A stretch of 64,000 nucleotides of DNA from Nocardioides limicola. Its GTDB lineage: Bacteria > Actinomycetota > Actinomycetes > Propionibacteriales > Nocardioidaceae. The notes under the pieces are model-generated. The model worked only from the letters and a program-made list of their open reading frames with translations. It searched no databases and had not been told where the DNA came from. The position numbers were made by a program, and so were the translations under genes. Below, piece after piece: positions 18,649-28,097 of this stretch (position 1 is the first letter of the stretch; each line of letters opens with the position of its first letter). Location: positions 124,001-188,000 of the forward strand of contig NZ_JAERJA010000006.1 in NCBI RefSeq assembly GCF_016827675.1, written 5' to 3'.

Positions 18649-21209
18649 CGGCCCAACCCCTGGCGCCGATCACCTCCGTCAAGGTCAAGCTCGGCCTGCT
18701 GGTCGCGGCCAGCGTCACCGTCGCGGCCGCTGTCGGCACGCTGGCAGCCGGCGGTGGCGTGCCGGGATGGCTGAGCTTCCCGGTGACGATCCTGATCGCC
18801 CTGGCCGTCACCCAACTGCTGGCGGTCGGGATGACCTCCCCACTGAGGCAGATGACCGGGGCAGCCCGGCGGATGGCCACCGGCGACTACGACGTCCGGG
18901 TCACCGACACCTCCAGCGACGAGGTCGGTGACCTGGCCCGGGCCTTCAACACGATGGCCCGCGACCTGGCCGACGCGGACCGGCAGCGGCGCGAGTTGAT
19001 CGCCAACGTCAGCCACGAGCTTCGGACGCCGCTGACCGGACTGTGCGCGGTGCTGGAGAACCTGGTCGACGGCGTCGCACCGAGCGACCCCGGCTCGATG
19101 GCCGCCGCGCTGGGCCAGGCGGAACGGCTCTCGGGTCTGGTCGACGACCTGCTCGACCTGGCCCGCGTCGACGCGGGGAAGGCGCCGCTGCACCCGGAGA
19201 GCCTGGAGGTCCGTCCGCTGCTCGAGGAGGCGGTGGCGGAGGCGAGGGTCCTCGGTCGCGAGGTCACCTACGAGGTCCAGGTGGATCCTGCCGATGTGCA
19301 GTTCCATGCCGACCCCGCCCGGCTGCGCCAACTCGTCGCCAACCTGTTGGACAACGCATCCCGGCACAGCCCGGCCGGTGGCACCGTGGTGGTGCGTGCC
19401 GGCCGGCAGGGCGACGGCTACCTGCTGGAGGTGCAGGACCACGGACCCGGCATCGACCGCGAGGACCGCGACCGGGTCTTCGAGCCCTTCGGCACCCTGG
19501 CCGGCACAGCCGGTGGTGGCGGCACGGGTCTCGGGCTGGCCATCGCCCGATGGGTCACCGAACTGCACGGCGGAAGCATCCGCTTCGTCGACCCCGAGGA
19601 CGGTGGGGTGGGGGCCCGCGTCCAGGTGGAACTACCCCGGCGCGCTCCTGCCCGCCGCGTGCCCCTCGAGGAGACAACGATGCCCACCGCCAGCCCCGTG
19701 ACCCCGTCGGCCCCGCCGACCCAGCCGCCGGTCGTCGCGCCGCGTCCGCTGCTCGATGAGATCTTCGGTGAGTTCTGGCCGGACCGGGGGTTGCCTGCGC
19801 GCCCGATGCTGCTCCTCGGAGCGGTGCTGGTCGGCGTACTCGCCGGGCTGGTCCTCCCCTTCCACGCCCTGGGGCTGGGCACGTGGCTGGTGGTGCTCGC
19901 CGCCGGCACGGTGGTGCTGGCCGCGAGTCGGCATCGACGGGACACGTTCACCCTCACCTGTGCGGGGCTGGCCGTGCTGCTCTCCCTGACCACCGTGATC
20001 AGGGACGCCGAGTGGATCGTGGTGCTGTGCCTGCTGACCGGTGCCACCCTCTGCGTCTGCGGCATCACCCGCGGACGCACCGTGGCCGGCTTCGTGCTGG
20101 CCGGGCTGGCGTGGCCGCTGTCGGGGTTGCGCGGCCTGCCGTGGCTGGGCCGGACCCTCGCCTCCCTCACCGGCCTCGGCCACGGGGCTGCGCTGCTGCG
20201 GACCCTCGCCTGGTCCGTGCTGGGCCTGGTGGTCTTCGGTGCCCTGCTCGTCTCGGCCGACGCCCTGCTGTCGGAGTGGGTGGGGGCACTGCTGCCGGAG
20301 CTACGGATGGACACCATCGTGTTGCGCGGATTCGTCGCGGTCGCCGTGGGCGGGGTGGTGCTGGCGGCGGCGTACCTCGCGCTCAACCCCGCGCGCGTGG
20401 ACGGCGAGTCGAGGTCACCCCGCCCGGTGACGCATCGCTTCGAGTGGTTGATGCCGGTGCTGGTGGTCAACGCGGTCTTCGCGGCCTTCCTCGTCGCCCA
20501 GGCGACGGCGGTCTTCGGGGGCCACGACTACCTGCAACGGACCACCGGCCTGACCTACGCCGAGTACGTCCACCAGGGCTTCGGACAACTGATCGTGGCC
20601 ACCGCGCTGACCCTGCTGGTGATCTGGGCGGCCGCCCGGAAGGCTGCCAGAGTCACCGCGCGCGACCGGCTCTGGATCCGCGTCTCGATGGGGCTGCTCT
20701 GCCTGCAGACACTGGTGGTGGTCGCCTCGGCTCTGCACCGGATGCACCTCTATCAGGAGGCGTACGGCTTCACCAGGATGCGACTGCTGGTGGACGTGTT
20801 CGAGGGCTGGCTGGCGTTGCTGGTGCTGGCGGTGATGGTCGGCGGAGTGACGTTGAAGGCCGCCTGGCTGCCGCGGTTCGCCCTGCTCAGCGGCGCGCTG
20901 CTGATGGTGGGCCTGGCCGCGTTGAACCCGGACGCCTGGATCGCCGAGCGCAACCTCGATCGCTTCGCCGAGACCGGCCGGGTGGATTGGTCCTACCTGC
21001 GGAGCCTGTCCGCGGATGCGGTGCCGGTGCTCGCCGGACTGCCCCAGGAGCAGGCCTCCTGCGCCCTGGGCGCCCGGGTAGCGCCAGAGGGCTCGTGGCT
21101 GGAGTGGAACCTCGGCCGGGTCCGCGCCGCCGAGGCGCTGGAGGGCGCAGCGCCCGGCTGGGACCCGGTGCGGTGCGACCCGCCGAGCGACGTCACCCGC
21201 CCGGGCTGA
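18645..21209 (+). CDS. Sensor histidine kinase fused in frame to a DUF4173/DUF4153 membrane domain
   Basis: 854 aa, about twice the usual kinase size. Residues 1-60 hold two membrane helices with almost no external loop, then HAMP (MTSPLRQMTGAARRMATGDY), H-box NVSHELRTPLTG near 122, N-box NLLDNASRHSP near 236, and G-boxes DHGPGI and GGTGLGLAIA. The kinase ends near residue 340. After a proline-rich linker, ten or more membrane helices follow with DUF4173 features (YAEYVHQGFGQLIVA; NPDAWIAERNLDRF; AVPVLAGL). No stop separates the parts, but GAGGAGA precedes an in-frame ATG at 19681, so a separate DUF4173 protein could also be made. Confidence 0.85.
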   Translation: MTAQPLAPITSVKVKLGLLVAASVTVAAAVGTLAAGGGVPGWLSFPVTILIALAVTQLLAVGMTSPLRQMTGAARRMATGDYDVRVTDTSSDEVGDLARAFNTMARDLADADRQRRELIANVSHELRTPLTGLCAVLENLVDGVAPSDPGSMAAALGQAERLSGLVDDLLDLARVDAGKAPLHPESLEVRPLLEEAVAEARVLGREVTYEVQVDPADVQFHADPARLRQLVANLLDNASRHSPAGGTVVVRAGRQGDGYLLEVQDHGPGIDREDRDRVFEPFGTLAGTAGGGGTGLGLAIARWVTELHGGSIRFVDPEDGGVGARVQVELPRRAPARRVPLEETTMPTASPVTPSAPPTQPPVVAPRPLLDEIFGEFWPDRGLPARPMLLLGAVLVGVLAGLVLPFHALGLGTWLVVLAAGTVVLAASRHRRDTFTLTCAGLAVLLSLTTVIRDAEWIVVLCLLTGATLCVCGITRGRTVAGFVLAGLAWPLSGLRGLPWLGRTLASLTGLGHGAALLRTLAWSVLGLVVFGALLVSADALLSEWVGALLPELRMDTIVLRGFVAVAVGGVVLAAAYLALNPARVDGESRSPRPVTHRFEWLMPVLVVNAVFAAFLVAQATAVFGGHDYLQRTTGLTYAEYVHQGFGQLIVATALTLLVIWAAARKAARVTARDRLWIRVSMGLLCLQTLVVVASALHRMHLYQEAYGFTRMRLLVDVFEGWLALLVLAVMVGGVTLKAAWLPRFALLSGALLMVGLAALNPDAWIAERNLDRFAETGRVDWSYLRSLSADAVPVLAGLPQEQASCALGARVAPEGSWLEWNLGRVRAAEALEGAAPGWDPVRCDPPSDVTRPG

Positions 21210-21224
21210 GGCGATCCGGCCGGT

Positions 21225-22841
21225 TCACTCGGCCACCATCGCGGTGGCCGGTTCCTCACCCTCAGGGCCGAGCACGGTGCCGGGCGCGCTCAGCAGCAGC
21301 GCAGCCTCGGTGGCCTTCTTCAGGATCCGGCGGGTGCTGCTGGCCACGTTGAGCATCCGCTCCATCTCGGCGACGTCAACAGCCCCGCGGGCCCCGTCGA
21401 CCAGCAGTCGCGCGCGCAACTCGCGGTAGAGCACGTCGGTGTGGGCGAGGGTGGGGCTGGCGGGATCCCCCTCGTCCGCCGCCTCGGGGTGCGTGCTCCG
21501 CAGCAACGTGACCGCCGCGCCGACGTACGGCTCCGCCTCGGAGAGACCGGCCGGCCACGGCACCAGATCGTCGATCTGCAACGCGATCGTCTCGTAGCTG
21601 CGTTTGGCCCGCAGCACTGAGGCGAGTTGCACCGAGGTGTCCTCGGCCAGACCCTCCCGGTTCATCCTGACCACGAAGTCGTTCACCCCGGTGCCGATGT
21701 CGGTGACCTGTTGACCCAGCCGGGCGGCTTCGGTCGCGCTCAGTCGTCCGTGCAGGGCGCTGCAGGCGGCATCGATGGTGGCGGCACCCACCGCGGAGAC
21801 CTCCCGCACCAGAGCGGCGACGGCCAGTTCCGGCACCTCGGCCACGGTGTCGTCCAGGTGCTGCGGCCGGGTGGGCTGCTCCTCGCCACGGGTGAACCGC
21901 CGCTCCAGGAACCGGCCCATCGCGCCCGCCAACGGGACCATCAGCAGCACCCCGAGCAGATTGAAGGCGGTGTGGAAGAGCGCCAGAGACACGGCCGGGG
22001 AGTCATCGGCGAACACGCCGTCCTGCAGGCGCAGCAGAGCCGGCAGGAGCACCGGCAGCAGCAGCAGGGCCGCGGCGCCGGTGACCAGGTTGAAGCCGAT
22101 ATGGGCGCCGGCGGTGCGCTTGGCGTTGCTGGTCGCCCCGATCGAGGCGAGTACGGCGGTGGCCGTGGTGCCGACATTGACGCCGATCACCACCACTGCG
22201 GCTCCCTGCACGTCCACCACCCCGGTGTGGGCCGCGGTGAGCGCGATCGCCAGGGCCGCGCTGGAGGACTGCATCGCCACGGTCAGACCGAACCCGATCA
22301 ACAGCAGCCACCCCACGGTGAGGAGGCCGCCGCCGGTCGGCAGGGTCACCCGGGTCGCGGTCTCGGCGAAGCCACCCTGCAGCAGGCTGAGGCCGACGAA
22401 GAGCACCCCGAAGCCGGCGATCGCGGTGCCGAGCCCGCCGCGACGAGTGCGGGCTCCGGACAGGCGGAGCACCATTCCCAGCGCCACCAGGGGCAGCGCG
22501 AACGTCTCGATCTGGAGCTTGAACCCGACGATCGCGACCAGCCATCCGGTCATGCTGGTGCCCAGGTTGGCGCCGAAGATCACCCACAGGGACTGGGAGA
22601 AGGTGAGCAGGCCCGCGTTGATGAAGCCGATCAGCATCACCGTCACCGCCGACGAACTCTGCACCGCGGCAGTCACCAGCGCACCCGAGCCCAGCCCGCG
22701 CAGCGGCGTCCGGGTGAACCGGCGCAGGATGTCGCGGAGCACCCCGCCAGCGGCCAGCCGAAGTCCGTCGGTGAGCATCAGCATCCCCAGCAGGAACAGG
22801 CCGAGGCCACCGGCGAGCTCCGCGATCGAGGACAGTGGCAT
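21225..22841 (-). CDS. Na+/phosphate cotransporter family protein with PhoU-like tail
   Basis: 538 aa. It contains the two inverted Na/Pi-cotransporter repeats, each with the QSSSA signature (VTAAVQSSSAVTVMLIGF near residue 58; AMQSSSAALAIALTAAHTG near 190) and the GANLGTSMTG / GVNVGTTATAV partners. About nine membrane helices end near residue 305. A cytoplasmic helical PhoU-like domain follows (about 335-530). The family imports inorganic phosphate with sodium; substrate here is by homology only. It converges on the kinase gene with a 15-bp gap. Confidence 0.92.
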   Translation of the reverse strand: MPLSSIAELAGGLGLFLLGMLMLTDGLRLAAGGVLRDILRRFTRTPLRGLGSGALVTAAVQSSSAVTVMLIGFINAGLLTFSQSLWVIFGANLGTSMTGWLVAIVGFKLQIETFALPLVALGMVLRLSGARTRRGGLGTAIAGFGVLFVGLSLLQGGFAETATRVTLPTGGGLLTVGWLLLIGFGLTVAMQSSSAALAIALTAAHTGVVDVQGAAVVVIGVNVGTTATAVLASIGATSNAKRTAGAHIGFNLVTGAAALLLLPVLLPALLRLQDGVFADDSPAVSLALFHTAFNLLGVLLMVPLAGAMGRFLERRFTRGEEQPTRPQHLDDTVAEVPELAVAALVREVSAVGAATIDAACSALHGRLSATEAARLGQQVTDIGTGVNDFVVRMNREGLAEDTSVQLASVLRAKRSYETIALQIDDLVPWPAGLSEAEPYVGAAVTLLRSTHPEAADEGDPASPTLAHTDVLYRELRARLLVDGARGAVDVAEMERMLNVASSTRRILKKATEAALLLSAPGTVLGPEGEEPATAMVAE

Positions 22842-22881
22842 CGAGACCTCCTGGTGGGTGCCTGCCTCAGCGTAGCGACGC

Positions 22882-23802
22882 TCAGCGGTGCCCGACGACA
22901 GCGCGGCGACGGGGGATCAGCAGCACCAGACTCCCGCCGATGATGAGCAGCCCGGCCATCGGCAGAGCGGCGAGCCGTTCGCCGAGAAGCGCGAGGCCGA
23001 GCAGGGCGGCCACCACCGGTTCGGCCATCGTGACCGTGGTGGCGGTCGGCACAGAGGTGCTGCGCAGCCCGCGGGCATAGAGCAGGTAGCCGACCGTGGT
23101 GGTCACCACGCCCAGATACAGCGCCACCGCCATACCCGTCGGGGTCAGCAGCCAACCCGGCGTACCCAGCAGCAACACGGGCAGCAGCAGCAGCCCGGCG
23201 CCGCCGAAGAGGACCGCGATCACCGACGCGTCGTCCTCGCCGCTGCGGATCAGATGCCCGGCGATCGTGGCGTACGACGCGTACCCGAGCCCGGACAGCA
23301 GCGCCAGCGCGACCCCGGACGGGTCGACGCCGGCAGCCTCGCCGCCGCTGACCAGGGCCAGGCAGCCCAGCACCGCACCGACGGTGGCGACCAGCCAGCG
23401 GCCTGAGGGCCGCTGGCCGAGGGCGGCCGCCATCAGGCCGGCGAAGGCCGGGCCGCTGCCGATGGTGACCACGGTGCCCACGGCGACCCCGGTGGTCGCC
23501 ACCGCCACGAAGAACGCCAATTGATAGACGACCACGCTGACAGCACCCACGGCGAGCAGCACCCTGACCCGGCCGCGGCCACGGGCGAGCAGCCGGGTGG
23601 TGCCCGGGCCTCGGAACAGACCGGCGACCAGCAGCAACAACAGGCCGCCGATCACGATCCGGGCCGCACCGACCGAGAAGGGGCTGGCTGAGACGGGTTC
23701 GGCCGAGAGCGGGGCGGACGGGTCCAGCATCAGGGTCTGCGCGGTCCCGGTGGTCCCCCAGAGGACGGCCGCCAACAGGATGGAGAGACCGCCGCTGCGC
23801 AT
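22882..23802 (-). CDS. EamA/DMT superfamily transporter
   Basis: 306 aa with ten predicted membrane helices in two EamA repeats. Typical features are the N-terminal LLAAVLWGTTGTAQ and the second repeat GLGYASYATIAGHLI, with a conserved AEPVVAALLGLALLGERL near residue 265. DMT-family members export amino acids, metabolites or drugs; the substrate is not evident. It lies upstream of the Na/Pi gene on the same strand with a 40-bp gap, so the two may be co-transcribed. Confidence 0.9.
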   Translation of the reverse strand: MRSGGLSILLAAVLWGTTGTAQTLMLDPSAPLSAEPVSASPFSVGAARIVIGGLLLLLVAGLFRGPGTTRLLARGRGRVRVLLAVGAVSVVVYQLAFFVAVATTGVAVGTVVTIGSGPAFAGLMAAALGQRPSGRWLVATVGAVLGCLALVSGGEAAGVDPSGVALALLSGLGYASYATIAGHLIRSGEDDASVIAVLFGGAGLLLLPVLLLGTPGWLLTPTGMAVALYLGVVTTTVGYLLYARGLRSTSVPTATTVTMAEPVVAALLGLALLGERLAALPMAGLLIIGGSLVLLIPRRRAVVGHR

Positions 23803-23881
23803 GCGGCGGACCCTAGCCCGGACCCACCCCGACCGGCGAACGATTTGGGCGAGGCGGGCCCAGACTCAGTGGTTCAGTCGG

Positions 23882-24580
23882 TCAGGCGTCGACCGGCTCC
23901 TTGCCGAACAACCCGGAGAAGGCGACACCGGCGATCGCCGCGCCGACCAATGGTGCGGCGATGAACAGCCAGAGCTGCGTCACCGCATCCCCGCCGGCGA
24001 ACAGCGCCGGGCCGATCGAGCGAGCCGGGTTGACCGACGTATTGCTGACCGGGATCGAGATCAGGTGGATCAACGTCAGACCGAGCCCGATCGCGATCGG
24101 TGCGAATCCCTTCGGTGCCCGGGCCGAGGTGGCGCCGATGATGATGATCAGGAAGAACGCGGTGAGCAACACCTCGGCGACCAGCACGGCCACCATCGAG
24201 TAGCCCCCCGGAGACGCATCGCCGTAGCCGTTGGTGGCGAACCCGTCGGAGGCGGCGAAGCCCGATACCCCGGAGGCGACCACCCAGAGTGCCGCCGCGG
24301 CGACGATCGCACCCACGACCTGGGCAACGATGTAGCCCGGTGCGTCGCGCCAGGCGAACCGCTTGGCCGCAGCCAGCCCGACGGTCACGGCCGGGTTGAA
24401 GTGGCCGCCGGAGATGTGCCCGACGGCGTACGCCATCGTCAGCACGGTGAGGCCGAAGGCGATGGCGACGCCGACGAACCCGACATGCTCGCCGGCGAGC
24501 ACCGCGGTGCCACAACCGCCGAAGACCAACCAGAAGGTGCCGAACGATTCGGCGGCGAGTCGTTGACTCAATGTGTGCAT
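23882..24580 (-). CDS. aqpZ: Aquaporin (AqpZ-like)
   Basis: 232 aa, six membrane helices. Two NPA boxes are intact: [11 protein letters not shown] near residue 60 and [12 protein letters not shown] near 180. The N-terminal [20 protein letters not shown] matches AqpZ. The start ATG at 24580 follows AAAGGAG; the longer frame upstream is not supported. Ar/R selectivity positions look like a water channel rather than a glycerol facilitator (no GLxxD signature). It conducts water across the cytoplasmic membrane. Confidence 0.94.
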   Translation of the reverse strand: MHTLSQRLAAESFGTFWLVFGGCGTAVLAGEHVGFVGVAIAFGLTVLTMAYAVGHISGGHFNPAVTVGLAAAKRFAWRDAPGYIVAQVVGAIVAAAALWVVASGVSGFAASDGFATNGYGDASPGGYSMVAVLVAEVLLTAFFLIIIIGATSARAPKGFAPIAIGLGLTLIHLISIPVSNTSVNPARSIGPALFAGGDAVTQLWLFIAAPLVGAAIAGVAFSGLFGKEPVDA

Positions 24581-24776
24581 GACCTGCTCCTTTGCAGAGG
24601 GCCCTCGAGAAACGCGGCCACTGGATTGACGGTGACACAGAATCGACGTGTCACCGCTCGACACGCCGTTGGCGCTCGCGCGTCGCGGGGGTGAGCCGCG
24701 CCCTCACCCGCAGTTCGTGGCAGTGTTGGCCGCGGATCCGCATTCGGACCTGCACGGCCAACGGGAGGAGTGAGGT

Positions 24777-25493
24777 GTGACCGAGCCCGACGGCGTACGG
24801 CTGCGCCGGCTCCTGGTGGTCGAGGACGACGACCACGTGGCGAGCGCCCTCGTCTCCGTGCTCGGCAGGCAGGGGTACGACGTGGTCTGGGCGCCCGACG
24901 GGCAGCGGGCGCTGGCCGAGCTCGACGAGCACACCGACGCGGTCCTCCTCGACCTGGGCCTGCCGGACCTGGACGGGTTCGAGGTGTGCCGCCGGATCAG
25001 GCAGGTGTCCGCAGTGCCGCTGATCATGGTCACCGCCCGCACCGACCTCGACTCCCGAGTCCGCGGACTGCAGTTGGGCGCCGACGACTACGTCACCAAG
25101 CCCTATGACCTGCGGGAGGTGCTGGCCAGGATCGAGGCGGTGCTGCGCCGTGGCAGTGCCCGCGACGGCGGCACCGCCGAGGCGAGCCGGGTCTACGTCG
25201 ACGGCCTTTGGGTCGATCTGGCCACCCGCCAGGTCACCGACGGTGACGGGTCCCTGATCGAGCTCACCCGCAAGGAGTTCGACGTACTCGCGCTGCTGGT
25301 CCGACAGGCCGGCGTGGTGGTGCCGCGGGAACGGATCCTGTTCGAGGTGTGGGGCTCGGACTGGAAGGGGCTGGGTCGCACACTCGAGGTGCATGTCGCC
25401 TCGATGCGCGCGAAGCTCGGCGACCGGGACGTGGTGCGCACCGTGCGCGGTGTCGGCTACCGGATCGCCACCAGCGACGGGGCGGGTCCCTAG
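24777..25493 (+). CDS. OmpR-family response regulator
   Basis: 238 aa. The receiver domain has VVEDDDHV, phosphoacceptor Asp in VLLDLGLPDLDG near residue 59, MVTART and YVTKPYDL. The winged-helix effector begins near 140 (YVDGLWVDLATRQV) and ends with GVGYRIATS. The start GTG is preceded by GGGAGGAG. It is directly followed by its kinase (TAG then ATG, no gap) and by a TAXI solute-binding protein, forming a three-gene sensory unit. Confidence 0.93.
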   Translation: MTEPDGVRLRRLLVVEDDDHVASALVSVLGRQGYDVVWAPDGQRALAELDEHTDAVLLDLGLPDLDGFEVCRRIRQVSAVPLIMVTARTDLDSRVRGLQLGADDYVTKPYDLREVLARIEAVLRRGSARDGGTAEASRVYVDGLWVDLATRQVTDGDGSLIELTRKEFDVLALLVRQAGVVVPRERILFEVWGSDWKGLGRTLEVHVASMRAKLGDRDVVRTVRGVGYRIATSDGAGP

Positions 25494-26852
25494 ATGCGCT
25501 CCCGGCTCGCGCTCATCCTCTTCGTCCCCAGTCTCCTGCTGCTGATCCTGCTCGGTGTCGCCTACACGATCACCGTGGCCCGGGTGAACCAGCAGCACGT
25601 CTTCGTGGACCGGCTGCGCGACGCCAGCTATCTGGCCATCGTCGCCCGCCAGTCGCTGCGCGCCGACGACCCGACCGTGGTCGCGGGCGACCTGGATCGC
25701 TACCTGCAGGTGTACGGCATCGAAGCGGCGGTGCTGGACACCTCCGGGGAGATCTGGGCCAGCAACGGCCTGGACGTCGGCGGCGTCGCCGCCCGCTCGG
25801 TCGCGTTGTCGGGACGGCGGGGCGAGCTCGACCCGGCGGTGCTGCCGTGGCAGCTCAACCGGATCGTGATCGCCGAGCCGGTCTTCGACGGGGGCGACCT
25901 GGTCGGCGCCGTAGTCACCGCCTCGGATGTGGAGCACCTGTCCCGGGGGATCTGGCGCGACTGGATCCTGATGATCACCCTCGGAGTGATGCTGGTGCTG
26001 GCCGCCTTCACCGTGGCCGACCGGACCGCTACCTGGGTGCTGCGGCCGGTACGCCGGGTGGACCGGGCGATGTCACAGATCGGCCGCGGGCAACTCAAGG
26101 CCCGGATCCCCGAATCCGTCGGCCCTCCGGAGTTGCGGGGGGTGACCACCCAGTTCAACGAGATGGCCGAACGTGTCGAACATCTGATGCGCAAGCAGCG
26201 CGAGTTCGTGCACAACGCCTCGCACGAGCTGCGCAATCCCTTGACCGCGCTCACCCTGCGGGTGGAGGAGCTCGAGCTGACGGCGCCGGCCGACCGGCTC
26301 CAGGAGGTCACCGCCGTACGCGCCGAGGTGGTCCGGCTCCGGCACATCCTCGACGCATTGCTGCTGCTCGCCGACGACGTGTCGGTGGCCATCGACGCCA
26401 AGCCCGTGCAGATCGCGGACCTGGTGGCGGATCGGGTGGAGAGCTGGCGACACCTCGCCCCGGACCGCGCCCTGGAGTTGGGGCTGCCGGCCCCGGCGAG
26501 CACCCCCGCCGTGGTCAACAGCACCGCCGTGGAGTGTGCCTTGGATGCGGTGCTCGACAACGCGCTCAAGTTCTCCCCCGTGGATCGGCCTGTCCAGGTC
26601 ACCGTCGGCAGCGTCGGTGGTCGTGTCGAGATCGCGGTCCGTGACCACGGCCCCGGCGTCCCCGTCGACGAGCTCGAGTCGGTCACCGAACGCTTCTGGC
26701 GCAGTCCGTCCCAGCGCACGGTGCGTGGCTCCGGGCTGGGGCTGGCCATCGCCTCGGAGCTGATGCACGCCTGCGGCGGCGGACTTGCCCTGGACCTACC
26801 CGAGGGCGGCGGTCTCCGGGTCGTGCTGACCGTGCCGAGGGAGGGCCGATGA
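25494..26852 (+). CDS. Sensor histidine kinase, TAXI-linked
   Basis: 452 aa. Membrane helices at about residues 6-28 and 160-180 enclose an extracytoplasmic sensor of about 130 residues. HAMP follows (RPVRRVDRAMSQIGRGQL), then H-box NASHELRNPLTAL near 242, N-box VLDNALKFSP, and ATP-lid motifs DHGPGVP and RGSGLGLAIA. Partners are the preceding regulator and probably the following solute-binding lipoprotein, whose liganded form could contact the sensor domain (inferred from the 4-bp ATGA overlap and the absence of any permease). Confidence 0.92.
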   Translation: MRSRLALILFVPSLLLLILLGVAYTITVARVNQQHVFVDRLRDASYLAIVARQSLRADDPTVVAGDLDRYLQVYGIEAAVLDTSGEIWASNGLDVGGVAARSVALSGRRGELDPAVLPWQLNRIVIAEPVFDGGDLVGAVVTASDVEHLSRGIWRDWILMITLGVMLVLAAFTVADRTATWVLRPVRRVDRAMSQIGRGQLKARIPESVGPPELRGVTTQFNEMAERVEHLMRKQREFVHNASHELRNPLTALTLRVEELELTAPADRLQEVTAVRAEVVRLRHILDALLLLADDVSVAIDAKPVQIADLVADRVESWRHLAPDRALELGLPAPASTPAVVNSTAVECALDAVLDNALKFSPVDRPVQVTVGSVGGRVEIAVRDHGPGVPVDELESVTERFWRSPSQRTVRGSGLGLAIASELMHACGGGLALDLPEGGGLRVVLTVPREGR

Positions 26853-27802
26853 GGATTCGACTCCTGGCCGGGGCGATGGCCGTTGCCCTGCTCACCTCCT
26901 GCACGGGGGTCGTCGGGGACGCCTGGCCCGAGGACGGTCCGGACAGTCTGGCGATCTCCACCGGGAACCCGAGCGGCATCTATGCCATCTACGGCCAGGA
27001 GCTCGGCGCCGTGATCGAGCGCCGGGCCGGCGTCTCGGTGACCGTGCTCCCCTCGGCGGGGTCCATCGAGAACCTGGAGAACCTCGCGTCCGGGCGTGCG
27101 GACCTGGCCTTCTCGGCCGCCGATGCCGCCATCGACGCGGTGGCCGGCAGGGGCGCCTTCGACGAGGCACTGCCGCTGCGGGCGCTGGCCCGCATCTACG
27201 ACGACTTCCTGCACCTGGTCGTCGCGGAGGACAGCCCGGTGCGCAGGATCGAAGATCTGCGCGGACGATCGGTCTCGGTGGGTTCGCCGAACTCCGGGAC
27301 GGCGCTGATCGCCGGTCGGCTGCTGGATGCGGCCGAGCTGGCGGCGACCGATCTGGAGGTGCACGAACTCTCCCTGGACGCGGCGATCGAGGCGCTGCGC
27401 AGCGGTGAGGTGGACGCGTTGTTCTGGTCCGGGGGACTGCGCACCCCGGCACTGGTGGAGCTCACCGAGGAGTTCGGCATCAGGATGCTGCCGCTGGAGG
27501 ACCTGGTCGACCAGGTCCGCTCCGAGTTCGGCAGCGGCTACCGGCACGGCACCATCCCCGCGGGCACCTACGGACGCACCGAATCGGTGCCGACGCTTGC
27601 GGTTCCGAACGTGCTGGTGGTGCGCGCGGACGTGCCCGACGAGGTCGCGTACGCCCAGGTGGCGACCTTGTTCGCCGCCCAGGACGAGATCGCCGAGCGG
27701 GTGCCGGCCGCAGCCATCCTGGACCGGACCAAGGCGATCTTCACCGAACCCGTGGCGCTGCACCCCGGCGCGCTCGAGTACTACCGCGCGACCAAGGAAT
27801 GA
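26849..27802 (+). CDS. TAXI family solute-binding lipoprotein
   Basis: 317 aa with a lipoprotein signal (AGAMAVALLTSC, Cys near residue 18). The mature protein matches the TRAP-associated extracytoplasmic immunogenic family: LAISTGNPSGIYAIYGQELG, SAGSIENLENLASGRADLAFSAADAA, LRGRSVSVGSPNSGTALIAGRLL, and LSLDAAIEALRSGEVDALFWSGG. Such receptors usually feed a fused DctQM permease, but none is in the window. The ATGA overlap with the kinase suggests a sensing rather than a transport role. Confidence 0.9.
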   Translation: MRIRLLAGAMAVALLTSCTGVVGDAWPEDGPDSLAISTGNPSGIYAIYGQELGAVIERRAGVSVTVLPSAGSIENLENLASGRADLAFSAADAAIDAVAGRGAFDEALPLRALARIYDDFLHLVVAEDSPVRRIEDLRGRSVSVGSPNSGTALIAGRLLDAAELAATDLEVHELSLDAAIEALRSGEVDALFWSGGLRTPALVELTEEFGIRMLPLEDLVDQVRSEFGSGYRHGTIPAGTYGRTESVPTLAVPNVLVVRADVPDEVAYAQVATLFAAQDEIAERVPAAAILDRTKAIFTEPVALHPGALEYYRATKE

Positions 27803-28097
27803 CGCCCGAACCTCAAGACTTGCTCAAGTTGACCCCGCAACCATTGCGCTCGAGTGCCGCTGGACATCAGAGTGGACACGTTGCCGTGGTCCGGCCACGC
27901 GGGGGGAGGCCGAACCACGGCACACTCTGCCCCGGTGATGGTCCCCTTCGATGGGATTCGGTGCCGGCGCCCATGGAGGGTCCGGCCGCCGCTCGGGAGT
28001 GGCCTGGGCTCCCCGGCCCCACAGGGGCAGCCTCGGCGTTCACCTACCTCGGTGGCCCTCGGGCGCCTAGAGTGTGAGCGGCTCACCAGGAGGTCAG
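27803..28097. other. Intergenic stretch, no gene recognised
   Basis: About 295 bp between the TAXI gene and the lysoplasmalogenase-like gene. Short frames here overlap in all phases without family resemblance. TAGAGT at 28068-28073 could be a -10 for the downstream gene, which also has CAGGAGG before its ATG. No hairpin terminator stands out. Confidence 0.5.

Noticed and set aside
21627..22943. Long plus-strand open frame opposite the Na/Pi cotransporter
   Set aside because: Shadow of the real gene; low-complexity composition (HRRQ-rich) with no domain.
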